A DNA stretch of 64,000 bases, from NCBI GenBank assembly GCA_024752435.1, contig CP103036.1, forward strand, positions 1,178,001 through 1,242,000, read 5' to 3'. This DNA is from Allantophomopsis cytisporea (lineage: Eukaryota; Ascomycota; Leotiomycetes; Phacidiales; Phacidiaceae). The notes beneath the pieces were generated by a model, which saw only the letters and a list, made by a program, of their open reading frames with translations, ran no database searches and was not told where the DNA came from. The stretch's first letter is position 1. The number at the start of each line of letters is the position of its first letter. The translations under genes and the position numbers were made by a program. Below, piece by piece: positions 1 through 11,256 of the stretch.

Positions 1-2037
1 TTACTTTTGACCGCACAACTCAGATAAAGGGACGAGAGCTTGTGCTATCGTTGCAATTAACCACAATACCCTCCTTTTCTGCTTAATTGAAAATGAGGCC
101 TTTACCCTCTCCCCATCTGCCTCATGGTAATATCCATGCAGTGACTTTGGACAGCAGCAATTTCGGAACAATCGAAGTACTAGATACGCTAAGGGGCTGG
201 CTAATAGTTTAACACGAGTACCTGTAGTTAACTCACCAAACTGGTTACCCTTCATCATTTCTTATTCCTCCAGCCAAATTGGCGACAGACCTGTTCCTTT
301 TCTAATGGCACAATTTGTAGCGCCTGTAAAGCTTCTGGGTGGAAGAAAACCAATCTCGCATCAGTTCTGGTCCCATTGCTGAAGCCGCATGCGGATGGGC
401 GCACCACGAGTGTAACGACAAGTAACAAAGCGATTCTCTGATGGAAGAAATTGATTCAACCAGGTCAACACCAAGATCCGACCAATTGGTAACACATGGT
501 ATTTCCAGACCTAAAAGCTCACCTTCTAGAACCATTTGCGTTTGTTTTCTTCCTTATACAAACTGTCACTGTGCAAAGAATCCGATCATCATAACGTATG
601 TTATCAGTCAAAAAATGCCTGCCAAAGTCTCTGTGTCACTTGTCCATCTGGTATCAACCTTCCAAGCTACGAAGGCTTTAGCAATGCTAGTGAAAGAATC
701 AGGATTTTCTTAACTCAAAACTCTGGGATAATAATGTTGGGAAATTCACTGACCCAGTCACAGCTTGGAGTATAATATCTGATCACTTTCCATAGGCCCA
801 GATGATCAGGAAACCCGAATAGCTTGAAATAAGAGCATGCTGTCAAGAGCACAGGCTAGCTTGAAATCACTGTGAAATAATTTTTCGACCACACTCAAAT
901 CAAACTGCAATTGTTTCTATTTTGGCTTCCTTGCATGATCTTCAACTCTTACACCTGGATTCAAGCAGGTTGGTATGCAAACGGTTGAGGTTATTTCCAA
1001 GTGATATTCACAGCAATATGACACGATGCTCATGTCTTCTGTACTCGATGCCGCTGAGATGAGAAATGATCCTAGCTACCTCCTTGAAATTAACCTTAAT
1101 GTTGGAATTTCCGATGGAGACATGAGTGTGACTCCGATCTCCCCCATATTATCCGAAATATGGTACTTGATCTTATGCAACAGCACCCATCTAGCTGCAC
1201 TATGGATCCAAAGCGAGTAAGTGATTTCTAGATCATCATCCTGGTCTTCCGAGGCTATCTGTTATGCCATTAACGGGTGTCTACTATATCTAAGCTGCCC
1301 TACCCCTTTGACGATATCTTTGCTATGTGGCAAGGGCCTAATGCCTATACCAATATGGAATATTAGCAGCAATCCCACGGTTAGCTATCTTGACATTGAT
1401 GAGGTTCGTGTTTTTTATAACGCTGGTGACCTCGTTATAATGACTTTCTCGTGGTCCAACTTAGGCGGTCCCAGCATCGTCAATTTCTTTTAGTCCTGCC
1501 AGCAATACCGCCGTCAGCAGAGTTACTGTATTTCAACAGCTTGTCCATGGTGACTTTGCATTCTACCCATCACCTTTTGCATATTTGTGTGAACAGACTC
1601 TTCTTTTGACTGTTCGATATTTAGCCTTGTGAATTAGAATCACACTTGCTCACTTACATACCACGCCTGTATATGAACTGTGAATACAGTACATATAAGA
1701 CCTTGGGATTCATTGCGATTTTGGTGAACCCAAACACCAATACTCCTTCCGATGCTTAACAATCATAGTCTCCAGCACAAATCATAGTAGCTCAAAGAAT
1801 TCCTATTGACCAACCAAAGTCCAGGAAAGTCATGTGATATGAATGCCTATTGCCGCCTACTGTCGCCTGAGAACCTCTAACAACACCATGAAATCAGCAT
1901 GTAGAGAGAGTAAGAATCATCGGAACTGAACTTTATAGATAAATACTCTGAGAATTCCGTTATTGTTTCAACAAATAAAATCATCAATCACAATCACTCC
2001 CATCCTTTCCATCTGACCACCCAACCACAAAAAAAAA
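1..2037. other. Left-edge region without a supportable gene
   Basis: No reading frame here resembles a family I know. The largest are an 85-codon minus frame at 1-258 (starts Met-Met, one hydrophobic stretch), two overlapping plus frames at 441-775, and plus frames at 1026-1220 and 1221-1493 separated only by a stop. The 1026-1493 pair could be a decayed gene, but neither frame nor its complement gave a recognisable motif. The last 150 bases before 2038 are the promoter and leader of the NmrA-like gene and end in an A-rich run directly before its ATG. Confidence 0.5.
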
Positions 2038-3136
2038 ATGGAGCTCAAAAACATAGCAATAATAGGAGTATGTACGCCGCCTCCAAAGCACCCAAACTAA
2101 TCCTGATGCAAACCAACCAGGGCACCGGCACCGTAGGCCACGCCATAGCAACAGCCCTCTCAGCACACCCACAATTCACAATCACGCTAATCCAACGGCC
2201 AACCTCGACCGCCAAGCCCACTCGCCCTCTCGCCCCCTCAATTCGCACCCTAATCTCAGACCAAACGCTCGACTCACTCACGGCGGCTCTGGCACACCAA
2301 GACGCGCTCCTCTGCTGCCTCTCGGGCTCGGCCCTCACCGTCGCCTCGCAGAAGACGTTCGTAGAGGCAGCCATCGCCGCAGGCGTCAAGCTTTATTTTG
2401 CGTCCGAGTACGTGAGCGACGTGCTCTCGCCGCACTTCGCGGTGTTCCCGCCGGAGGTGGTCGGCGAGAAGATTGCGATTCGGGAGTACTTGGAGACTAT
2501 TGGCGCGAGCGGACGGATAGCATGGACGGCGATCAATAGCGGGCCGTTTTTCGATATGTGTGAGTTCCTTGAGAGATCGCCTTGTACCTGCTTTTTTTGT
2601 TTGATTTTAGTTAGACAGGGGTGGGGAGGAGGTTGTTTTAGGGATCATTCGTAGTCAATACTAATACCCCCTCAGGGCTTGCAAAGGGTCCCTCGGGAAT
2701 CGACTTTGCAAAGCGCAAAGCGACAATCTACGGCACTGGGAACAATCCCTCGTGCTGGACGCCTTTGCCAGTGACAACTCAAGCCGTCACAAATATACTC
2801 TTGCGTCCGGACGCCATTCTGAACCGGAGCATTCTTATCTGCGGCGTAAGAGATGTCACGCAGAATGCGCTGTTGGCGGCCGTGGAAGCCGAGACAGGAG
2901 ATCAATTTGCCGTGGAGCGAGTTGACGTAAAGGCGATTAGGAAGGATGCATTCGCAGCTTTGGAGAGGGGGGATTTGAAGGTCGCGCTGAGGGGGATGGC
3001 TATCAATTCGAATTTCAACGAGGAGGATAGTGCGGCTAATTTCTGGGACAAGACGGAGAATGAACTCGTGGGGGTTGAAACTGTCAGTGTGCGAGAGGCT
3101 GTCAGAGCGACCATGGACGCGTATGGAATTCATTAA
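2038..3136 (+). CDS. NmrA-like / isoflavone reductase-family NAD(P)-binding protein
   Basis: Exons 2038-2067, 2121-2559 and 2676-3136 give 309 residues. The first exon encodes only ten residues (MELKNIAIIG), and splicing joins them to GTGTVGHA. This rebuilds the complete glycine-rich dinucleotide motif GGTGTVG, which neither exon holds alone. Both introns have good donors (GTATGT, GTGAGT) and CTAAT branch sites. The second splice restores a Trp codon in FFDMW, matching the family's substrate-loop region. The family comprises NADPH-binding Rossmann proteins: isoflavone reductases, phenylcoumaran reductases, and redox-sensing regulators such as NmrA. No signal peptide is seen, so it is probably cytosolic. 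It lies tail-to-tail with the P450, 120 bases apart. Substrate and function (enzyme or sensor) cannot be decided from sequence. The fold is sure, the role is not. Confidence 0.88.
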
Positions 3137-3256
3137 GGGGCAAAATTGTTGTTCTTTAGTTTGAGCTATGAACCGGGAATGAATGAAGTGCTGGGTTTTG
3201 GAAAATATTAACACTCCTAAACTCTTATTAAGCCACCGTTATGTCACTGAAAGCAA

Positions 3257-5229
3257 TCATTGTCGCTTCGTGACGCGAACAAACAAATCAGACTGGATGA
3301 AAATTCCGGCGCAAAAAGACTTCCAGGGGTTTGTGGGGTCGATGAGTGACAGGTCATATCTTCTCAATAGCTTCAATGCGTTAGCAGAGTTTCACGGCAA
3401 TTGAAATAGTGCATAACTTACCTCAACAAACACCTTGTTCAATTCAATAGCAGCCACGCTTTTTCCTGGACATTGCCATTTTCCATAACTGAATATCAAC
3501 TCCACGGTGCTGTTCATGGTTTTTAATTGTTCACCGTCAGCCTCCAACCATCTCTCAGGTCTGAAATGGTCCGCATCTGAGCCAAAAATGTCCTTGGAAT
3601 GGTGAACACCCCATGCTGAGTATCCAATAGCGGTCCCTCCTGGGATGAAGACACCATTGAGAACATCGCCACCTTTTGGTACAGTTTTCGGCATAAGACC
3701 TGTCACAGGAGGGAAGATTCGGAGACCTTCTTTGATTACGGCTTGCAAGTATGGAAGAGTCTTTGCCTCAGCATCACTGATTGGCGACGAAATTTTGCCT
3801 TTCTCGATAGCTTCATCAATTTCTTTTTGGAGAGCAGCATATACGGAAGGGGCCGACATAATATGAAGAAGTGTTGCACGTATAGTGGTTGCCGCAGTGT
3901 CGGATCCTGCAATACTGTTTGGTTGAGATATTAGCAAAACCAAGCGATTCGACAAAGCTCGAATTCCACTAACACTTGAAGCAAAGTTTCTGATTCAGCT
4001 TCTTCTTGGGTCAGGCCATGTGCGATGAATGAACCGAGCATATCTCTATTGACCTTCTTGTTTGCACCGAAACGCTCTGTGACGACCTCCTTAGCGACAC
4101 TGGAATGTATCAGCAACAGCTAAGGCTGACAAGCACATCCCGACAGTGCAGATACGTACCCCATAAACTTTCCAAAGCCAATTTTATCCTTGTGTGAGGG
4201 CATCAGACTTCTGAAGAGTGGTGTCTGCATGATTCTAGCGATGACGGGGAAGACACTAGCCACCATAATGAATGGCATGTTATCTTCGGTCATTTTGATA
4301 TATTCAAAGACATCCGAGTCCGTCTTCAGGTAGCCAAACGAGCGTCCAAAGGCAACATTAGTGATAACATCGAGGGTAAAGTACTGAGCAGTTCTTGCAA
4401 AATCGATTTCCTTCAATTGGGAGCCGGTAGAAATGTACTTTCGCTCAATCAAATCGATGAGAGCACCAACCTGATTATCGATGTCTTGTTCGAGGCCATA
4501 ATTTTCTTTTCCGGAATACTACAAAGATGCACCCACAAGTTAGTTGTCGCTTCGCTTTGCCTGCTGGACTTGGTGATCCTTATTCCCTCTCTCGCGCCTT
4601 AACGTACCCCGGCAGCCATTTTCGCTCGCAACGCATTGTGTGCCGTGTCACTTCTCAGGGACAGCAGATTGTCGCGCGTTGGGTTGAATTTCATAGCATC
4701 GTAGAATTCGCTCCGGCGATAAGGCGATCTGACGGCCAAGACTCTGCGAAGGATGTCTGGGTCACACGTGACCAGATCGTTGGGACCAACGCGAGCCAAT
4801 GGACCTGTGATAGAATAAAGTTGTCAGCATGATTGTTACCCCTTGCGTCGTCGTATCGTGGGATAAGTGTGGCTTTGGCGAGGGAGCAAGTCAATCAACT
4901 TCACCGACCGATCCAACAACTGAAACCAGCCAGCACCAAAACTTCCATAGCAAAAGGTACAACAATGAGATTCCACTTTCAAACTCACCATACTTGTCGA
5001 CAACATTCTTCAACTCCAAGTTCATATTTCCCGCCAAGGTGTGACGGAGCAGCCATGCTCTAGAGATTCCTGCCCAGAATGGACCTGGAATATGGCTCAA
5101 ACGATACCATTGCCAGGCCTTCTGCGCGATGTAGGCTGTGCATAGAGAAACCACAATGGCTAGTAGCACTGCTTTGGATGTACCCATTCCATCAACGCCA
5201 TTGAAGTCTGTGAGACTTGTCAAAGCCAT
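3257..5229 (-). CDS. Cytochrome P450 monooxygenase, pisatin demethylase-like
   Basis: Exons from 5' to 3': 5229-4989, 4804-4608, 4518-4160, 4099-3974, 3914-3422 and 3370-3257, giving 509 residues, a usual P450 length. An N-terminal membrane anchor (about residues 16-36) precedes the hinge with IPGPF. The I-helix has AGSDTAATT, the K-helix has KEGLR (ExxR), then FRPERW, and the haem loop is FSYGKWQCPGK with the cysteine ligand. The last exon (38 codons, ends RVTKRQ) is needed, because the fifth exon stops at a GTAAGT donor. The fourth donor is GTTAGT. The overall sequence resembles the pisatin demethylase/benzoate-type group that acts on aromatic or terpenoid substrates. The enzyme sits on the ER membrane and needs NADPH-P450 reductase. 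The substrate is unknown. An in-frame ATG at 5340 would add 37 residues before the anchor; I prefer 5229. Confidence 0.92.
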
Positions 5230-6383
5230 TGCGGCCTGCGGTGTCGGCGGTGTTGGTAAATGGTTTGCAGCGAGTGGGATACCGAGTCGTTGGAGACGAA
5301 GGGGATGTGCGCTTTTTTGTGATATTTGACTGAATGGCATGTTCCATATATATGTAAGTGCATACATAACTTAGTGGAAGAAGAGGTCTTAGGATGGGGT
5401 GCGGCGGTAGGTTGGAACCGGGGGAAGAGAGATGAGAGCATGGGTGTGGTGTGGACTGACTGGGTAGTGGACTGTTGTTCACTTTCTTTTGGGTAATTGA
5501 TATGTATGATGGGCCGCAAGACCAGAGGCGTATAGATTAGGAATTGAGGAATCGAGGAATTGAGAATTAGGGGATTCAAGATATGCAATTGCAAGGATTC
5601 AGTTGGGATAGATGATCGTGGTAAATGGTAAGGTACCCGGATAGTAAGTGAGTGAGGTACGTCGTAATGAGAATTCTTCGAGCAAAGTGAGCGAGTGGGC
5701 GATTGAGTGAATCGAGCGCGTCCATCTTTTTCTTTTTCTTTCTATTTCTCAATCTCTCTGTCTCTTTCTTACTCGTCCATAAAGACCTTCGAATCTTCAT
5801 CTCACTTCTCATAAATTGAGATTTAGATTTAGATTCAGATTCAGATTCAAATTTTCAGTCGACCGGAAAGAGAGGGGTGGGCACTTCCTGACTGTGCACG
5901 AGAGAAGGGCGAGCCACATTATTACGAACGAGCGTACATAAGGCAGTAGTAGTAGGTAGTTACAGTAAGTAGAAAGGAAAGTGGAGAGGGACGGGAGCTA
6001 GTGGAAGAGAGGGCCCTTTCAGTCTTTCGGTCTTTCAATCACGATAATCATCGATATCATATTTTATTTGTGACATGGTTGACGTTCCAATTACCAATCG
6101 TATGCGATATGGAACAATGAGTGGTGCATGGTGTGGTGTGTGATGTGTGAGTGTGTCTGTGTATGTATGTATGTAAGTGACGGCAACTTGCTCTAGAGTA
6201 GGAAAAAATTGTAGATTGTGACAAGGAGGATAATATACTTCGTCCTGAGAGGGGAAAGGCATGAGGTTGTGGTGGGCATCGTGGGCAAAGGAGGACGGAG
6301 GAAGAGGAGAAGGCGGACATGATAGCCGGGGGCTTGCAGCGGCTGTGGATGTGGAGGTTGACAGGTGGATGGTAGTTTGTGGT

Positions 6384-6442
6384 GACATTGACATTGACAT
6401 TGACATTGACATTGACATTGACATTGACATTGACATTGACAC
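6384..6442. repeat. Hexanucleotide microsatellite (GACATT)n
   Basis: Nearly ten perfect copies of GACATT, followed by three imperfect GGCACT-like units up to about 6455. The unit length is a multiple of three, so frames stay open across it on both strands. This explains the Asp-Ile and Asn-Val repeats that otherwise look like coding sequence. Confidence 0.95.
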
Positions 6443-7166
6443 TGGCACTGGCACTGATGGATATTGGACCATTTGTATGCAATGGAAACCCTTTCTACAT
6501 TTATCCTTACCCTACAGTCCAGGACTATTATATATATTCACATTTGTACAATTTATCCACGTATATTTTCCCGTCCGAAAGAGACAACAGATAGGACAAG
6601 ATAAGCATCACCCCAGCATCAAAGCGCAGCAGAAAAGACTTGATGAACTGACAACGAGACATATCCGTCGTAGTCAGATGAGATGATAATATCATAATAG
6701 AGTTATATATCGAATCATAAAGTGTCAGACCTGCAAGGAACACCCTTCCACCAGTCACCCCATTCTCAACCACACACGAAGATACACTACTGCGGCTGAA
6801 CCAAAGCAGATGGGTGAGAAGGGCAAAGGAATCATGAAAATATGAAGCCATCTACTGTTTACCAGCATTGAGCGTGCAATATGACACGAGGGTAGATAGA
6901 ATGTGGTAGGTTCTACTCCGTGCACACATGCTCCCATGCAAACTACCTACCTACATTGTGCACACCCATATCCAGAGGTCCTACAAGTATGGATGACTAC
7001 CGACCGACCTATGCAATATGTCTGTCTATTCAATGTGTTTGTCTATCTACGTAGTAATGTATGTATTATGTATGAGACGTGGAGTATTGTGAGTAGCTGC
7101 GGTTAGAGGCGCGGCCACTTACTAGTGTGAGGAGTTAAAGTGTGAAAGTGCCTCGGTGGAGCAGGG

Positions 7167-7220
7167 TTTGGCTGATTTGGCTGATTTGGCGGATTTGGCG
7201 GATTTGGCGGATTTGGCGGA
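7167..7220. repeat. Nine-base tandem repeat (GATTTGGCG)n
   Basis: About six tandem copies; the first two carry T in place of the final G (GATTTGGCT). The array lies in the gene-free tract and keeps an open frame on the minus strand only because the unit is nine bases. Confidence 0.93.
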
Positions 7221-8635
7221 CAGGCCAGGCCCGACCAAGCCCGGGCCACTCGGGAGACCCTTCATTCCGTGGTACTTCCTTCTTCGACTTATGAAAACAA
7301 ACGAATGAACAGCCGGTCTGTGTGATTTCCATATGATATCCCTCGCCGCATACGAGTGGTTTTTTCTTTTCTTTTCTTTCCTTTTCTTTTCTCCTCTCAA
7401 GCATTGAAACAATACGAGTAAGAACGACCTTTGGTAACGTATTTGGATGCCGAGCAGGTAATTCAAGTGGAAATCCAACAAAAGGATCTTCTTTTTTGAG
7501 CGGGCAAATTCCCCAACTTTGATCATCTACCAACTCCGACTCGCCACGGAACCCCACAAGCCGTAGCACACGGACAGCACGAATGAATCCAAAAGCAGGA
7601 GGAAATCGAAGATAAATAGTCATAGCACCTGACTTGCGCTCTAGATTGGCCTGCAAGCGTAACAAGCCTCCATTATCTAGCCCCAGATGGCTCCATTGTT
7701 CTACCTTACCTTACCTTCTCCCTGCTACCGTGCACATTACTACTTGTAGTACGCATGCTGGCTTTGCTTACAATTCGGTTGCAAGCGTCTGATCCACGCG
7801 CCAACCTACCCAGGGACCATGCTGGGAGCACGCCGGGAATGCCAAAACTGGGGGCTGGCTGGGCCCCTGTGGTACCCGTGGAAGTGCTGCACCGGTACAC
7901 TAGTTTCTGCTCTTCCCATCTTTTTGCCCTGGCGAATTTGATTTGTGTGGAAGCCGAGAGCACTGGTAACTTGTACACGAGAAACCGGGGTTGGTACTGT
8001 TCCACGAGAGCTCTAGTCGACATTTGATGATGAGGAAGAATTGGAGAGAAATGCAAACAACTTGTTCATGTTCTTTCTACACTATGGAATATTGCATGTG
8101 CAACGAGATCTGACCTGCAGTCATGGTTGGTCTTGTTAGTTGCCTTGTTGCATGGAACAACTCTTGCCCTGACAAGTTACCTATGCAGTTTGTATCTTGG
8201 TCTGGAGGTAGCTGTGACGTTGGACGAAGAAAAGCTCATCCCTAGAGCCTGGTCATTTGTCAGAATAGGATTCAGCGGTCATCAAGGTAACGAACAGCGA
8301 TACAAACAGGTGAGAAGTATATGCTAGACTTAACTTTCGTTCGTCAACATGATGAATAACGAAACAAGCCATGCGACTCCTGACCGAGTTGTCTATGTGT
8401 TCAAATGTATGGTAGTAAAGGTCAATGCGAGTGTGATAATCTCCAAATTGCCGGTACGGAACATCATGATATATCTATCTATCCATCTATCTATCTTATT
8501 TGCTGTACGTAGTATATGTAGTCTCTGTGCTCTCGTGGCTTTCTCTTTGCGGCGCTCTCTTTGTTCTCTGTGCTCACTGCGCTCTTCATCTCGTCACTCG
8601 GCAGCACACTCGGACATGCACGTAACTGACTGATG

Positions 8636-8636
8636 C

Positions 8637-8667
<31 letters not shown>

Positions 8668-8668
8668 C
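8636..8668. repeat. Tetranucleotide microsatellite (ATGT)n
   Basis: About seven uninterrupted ATGT units ending in a TACGTA variant. It belongs to the repeat-rich upstream tract of the methyltransferase gene. Confidence 0.93.
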
Positions 8669-9721
8669 GTAGTATATGACTAAAAAGTATATATGCTCTT
8701 TGTATGTGCTTTACGTACGTGCTTATTTGTTCGACTTTTGTTCGATTCAGTTGTCTGTATTTGGGTTGCAATTCGATGCACACAACTTCTGCATGTTGAT
8801 GGTGATGAAGTGCTGCCAAGTGTCTACTTGTGCGCTGTCATACATACCTACCATACCATACATACTCTTGATACTCATACTTGTCTTGCTGTTTGTGCGA
8901 CTCATCGTGGAGCTGCGGTTTGTGTTTGCCTCTTTCGTCTTATCTCTACTCTATCTCCTCAAAGGTGCATTGCATACCTTATGGCAATCTATTTGACGAC
9001 CAAGACTCGGCTTTGGATACTGGTGGTGGTGTAGCCCTACAACATATTGGCCAGTACAGTCAGTACGCAGGAGAGTACAGACAAGAGCTCCAAAACCAAA
9101 ACCCCTTCTCCTCATCCATGGACCGGTCGGCAGAACTGATCATTCATTGTCTTCGTAGGCGTATCCATTTGTATGTCTGCGTGTATAAATCTGGTTGCTG
9201 AATCTTTCCAGGCCTCTGATGCCATGATTCAGGTAACATGGTGAATGAACCTTGATACTCCTGTTCTTCCTACCTACCTATGGTGTTGTTCCTTCTTCGC
9301 CTCCACAGCTGAGGTGCGTACAGCCAAAGACAAAGATCTACCAAAGTCTGCGCCCGAACAATGGCCTGACACTGAGAAATACGCATGTACCACATACAAC
9401 CAGCATGCACCTTTTCCAAACCAAAAACGCCAATTATTTCACAACATACGGGACCTACAAACATATCACAGTCCCCACATCTGCGTGCAAAAGAATAGAG
9501 CAGCTCTCGGACTCCCAAGACATAAGAGCATGTCGAGCACGCGAGTAACTGTTCAAAAGGCCTTCCTTCTCGTTGCACCAGATTTAAATCGACCACTCTA
9601 AATAATTCCTTCCTTTCAGCTCTGCTTTTTGTGAGGCCGGCCGCTCCGTTTGACCTTCACACACCCACCCCAGCTCCCACCACACAACACAACCAACTCC
9701 AAAGCAATCTCTCTCGAACAG

Positions 9722-11256
9722 ATGGCAACTCCTGCCCCAGTGACCGACGCCCTCGAGGTCGATGTGAGTCTCACCGCTCTTCCGTCATCGATCAGCCGTT
9801 CCAATGGTATCTAACCTGACCTGCAGGACTTCTTCGATGATAATGACTCCTCGTATGACGCAGTAAGCCAGCCGCTTCCTCCCAAGGGATGAGAGGCCAG
9901 TTTAGTGGCCTAATATGTGAGGTTAGGAGTCCATAGCATCGTCGACAACCTCCATGAGATCGAGTATCATGCATTATCGAGAAGAGAATGGTCGAACATA
10001 TCATGCTTATAAGGATGGAAGTTTGTGGTCCCTTTCAACTTGTGTACAAACCATAAACTGACCATAATTACAGAATATGTCCTTCCGAATGACGAGGTAC
10101 GGATGTCCCTGACTCTCCATATAAAATGTGATTTCTTTATTGATGTTATCTCCAAGGCTGAAAACGACCGACAAGGTAGGCAAATAGCTCCTCGAAGCCT
10201 CTCGTTATACGCTAATATGACTAGATCTACAAAACCATCTATGTCTTCTGACAATTGACAATAAGCTGTTCTTGGCTCCATTGCCAACTTCCGTTCATCG
10301 GGTTCTTGACGTCGGAACGGGAACTGGCATATGGGCCATGGATTTTGGTAACTTCAGCCATTTATGGAATGTAAACAATCACTGACACATTGTAGCGGAT
10401 GAACATCCTGAATCACAGGTTTTTGGGGCATCCCATAATGATAAAGCATCAAGAGTAACACAGTAACAGGTTGTTGGAGTTGACCTCAGTCCGGTTCAAC
10501 CAACATTGTAGGTCGCGAGAATCTCTAACCCTGCTCAAGACATTCTGACGGTAAACTCCAGTGTACCGCCAAATCTCGTCTTCGAAATTGATGACCTGGA
10601 AGAACCTTGGACGTTCAGCTTCAAGTTCAACTATATCCATTCCAAGATGATGGCAGGAGCATTTACGGACTGGAAGCGATTCTATCAGCAGAGCTACGAG
10701 TGCGTTCCCTAGACTCATATTTCCTCCCCTATCATATCTCAAAGCCACATGAAGTCCAGCTTTGTTATCCTACTCTCGGGCCCCAATGAAACTGACCGAA
10801 AAATAAAGCTTCCTTGAGCCTGGCGGCTACCTCGAATGCCAAGATATCATTTTTCCTTTAAGGTGCGACGATAACAGTCTCACGAAAGACCACGCACTGT
10901 ACAAATGGTCCGAGCTAATGACTGAAGCCACTGACAAGGCTGGTTACTCTCTCAAATCGGGCATGACTTGTGCCAGAGATCTCAAGGATATCGGCTTCGT
11001 CGACGTCGTAGAGATATCATTCAAATGGCCGATCAACCGATGGCCTAAGGAGCCCAAGTACAAGGAGCTGGGTATGTGGACACAAGAGAACTTCGTCAGC
11101 GGCGTTGAAGCTATGAGTCTGGCACTCTTCACACGAGTTCTCGGTTGGACACGAGAGGAGGTCCTAGTCTTCGTCACCCAGGTGCGCAAAGATATGAAGG
11201 ATATCAAGATTCACGCCTACTGGCCCATTTATTTGGTCTACGGAAGGAAGCCTTAG
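9722..11256 (+). CDS. LaeA/UMTA-like SAM-dependent methyltransferase
   Basis: Ten exons: 9722-9763, 9827-9862, 9927-10020, 10074-10096, 10157-10175, 10225-10347, 10396-10418, 10470-10507, 10562-10699 and 10809-11256. They encode 327 residues in frame throughout. The N-terminus is acidic and disordered (DFFDDNDSS). HAYKDGKYVLPNDE is the usual fungal lead-in to this fold. Motif I is DVGTGTGIW at about residue 100, followed by the acidic strand VVGVDLSP. Then come EIDDLEEPW and the post-motif FLEPGGYLE. The family uses S-adenosylmethionine. Members include LaeA, a nuclear regulator of secondary metabolism, and many small-molecule methyltransferases found in clusters. Four exons are under 40 nt, which is extreme even for fungi and makes automatic prediction unreliable. 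The target is unknown. Confidence 0.9.

Larger units (their letters stand above)
5230..9721. other. Gene-free, repeat-rich tract between divergent P450 and methyltransferase genes
   Basis: About 4.5 kb with no coding frame I can support. Both flanking genes point away from it, so it must hold two promoters. It contains a hexanucleotide array (6384-6442), a nine-base array (7167-7220), an ATGT array (8636-8668), many short CTAC/CATA/GTGT-rich stretches and polypyrimidine runs. Frames listed in the repeats are only translated repeats. Long untranslated leaders or a non-coding transcript would fit but are not shown. Confidence 0.6.

Noticed and set aside
6035..6686. Long frames with Met-Ser, Asn-Val and Asp-Ile repeats on both strands
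   Set aside because: They are translations of the hexanucleotide array, which keeps any frame open.
7122..7665. Two minus frames of 134 and 176 codons
   Set aside because: They read through the nine-base array and a polypyrimidine stretch; repeat-derived and in overlapping frames.
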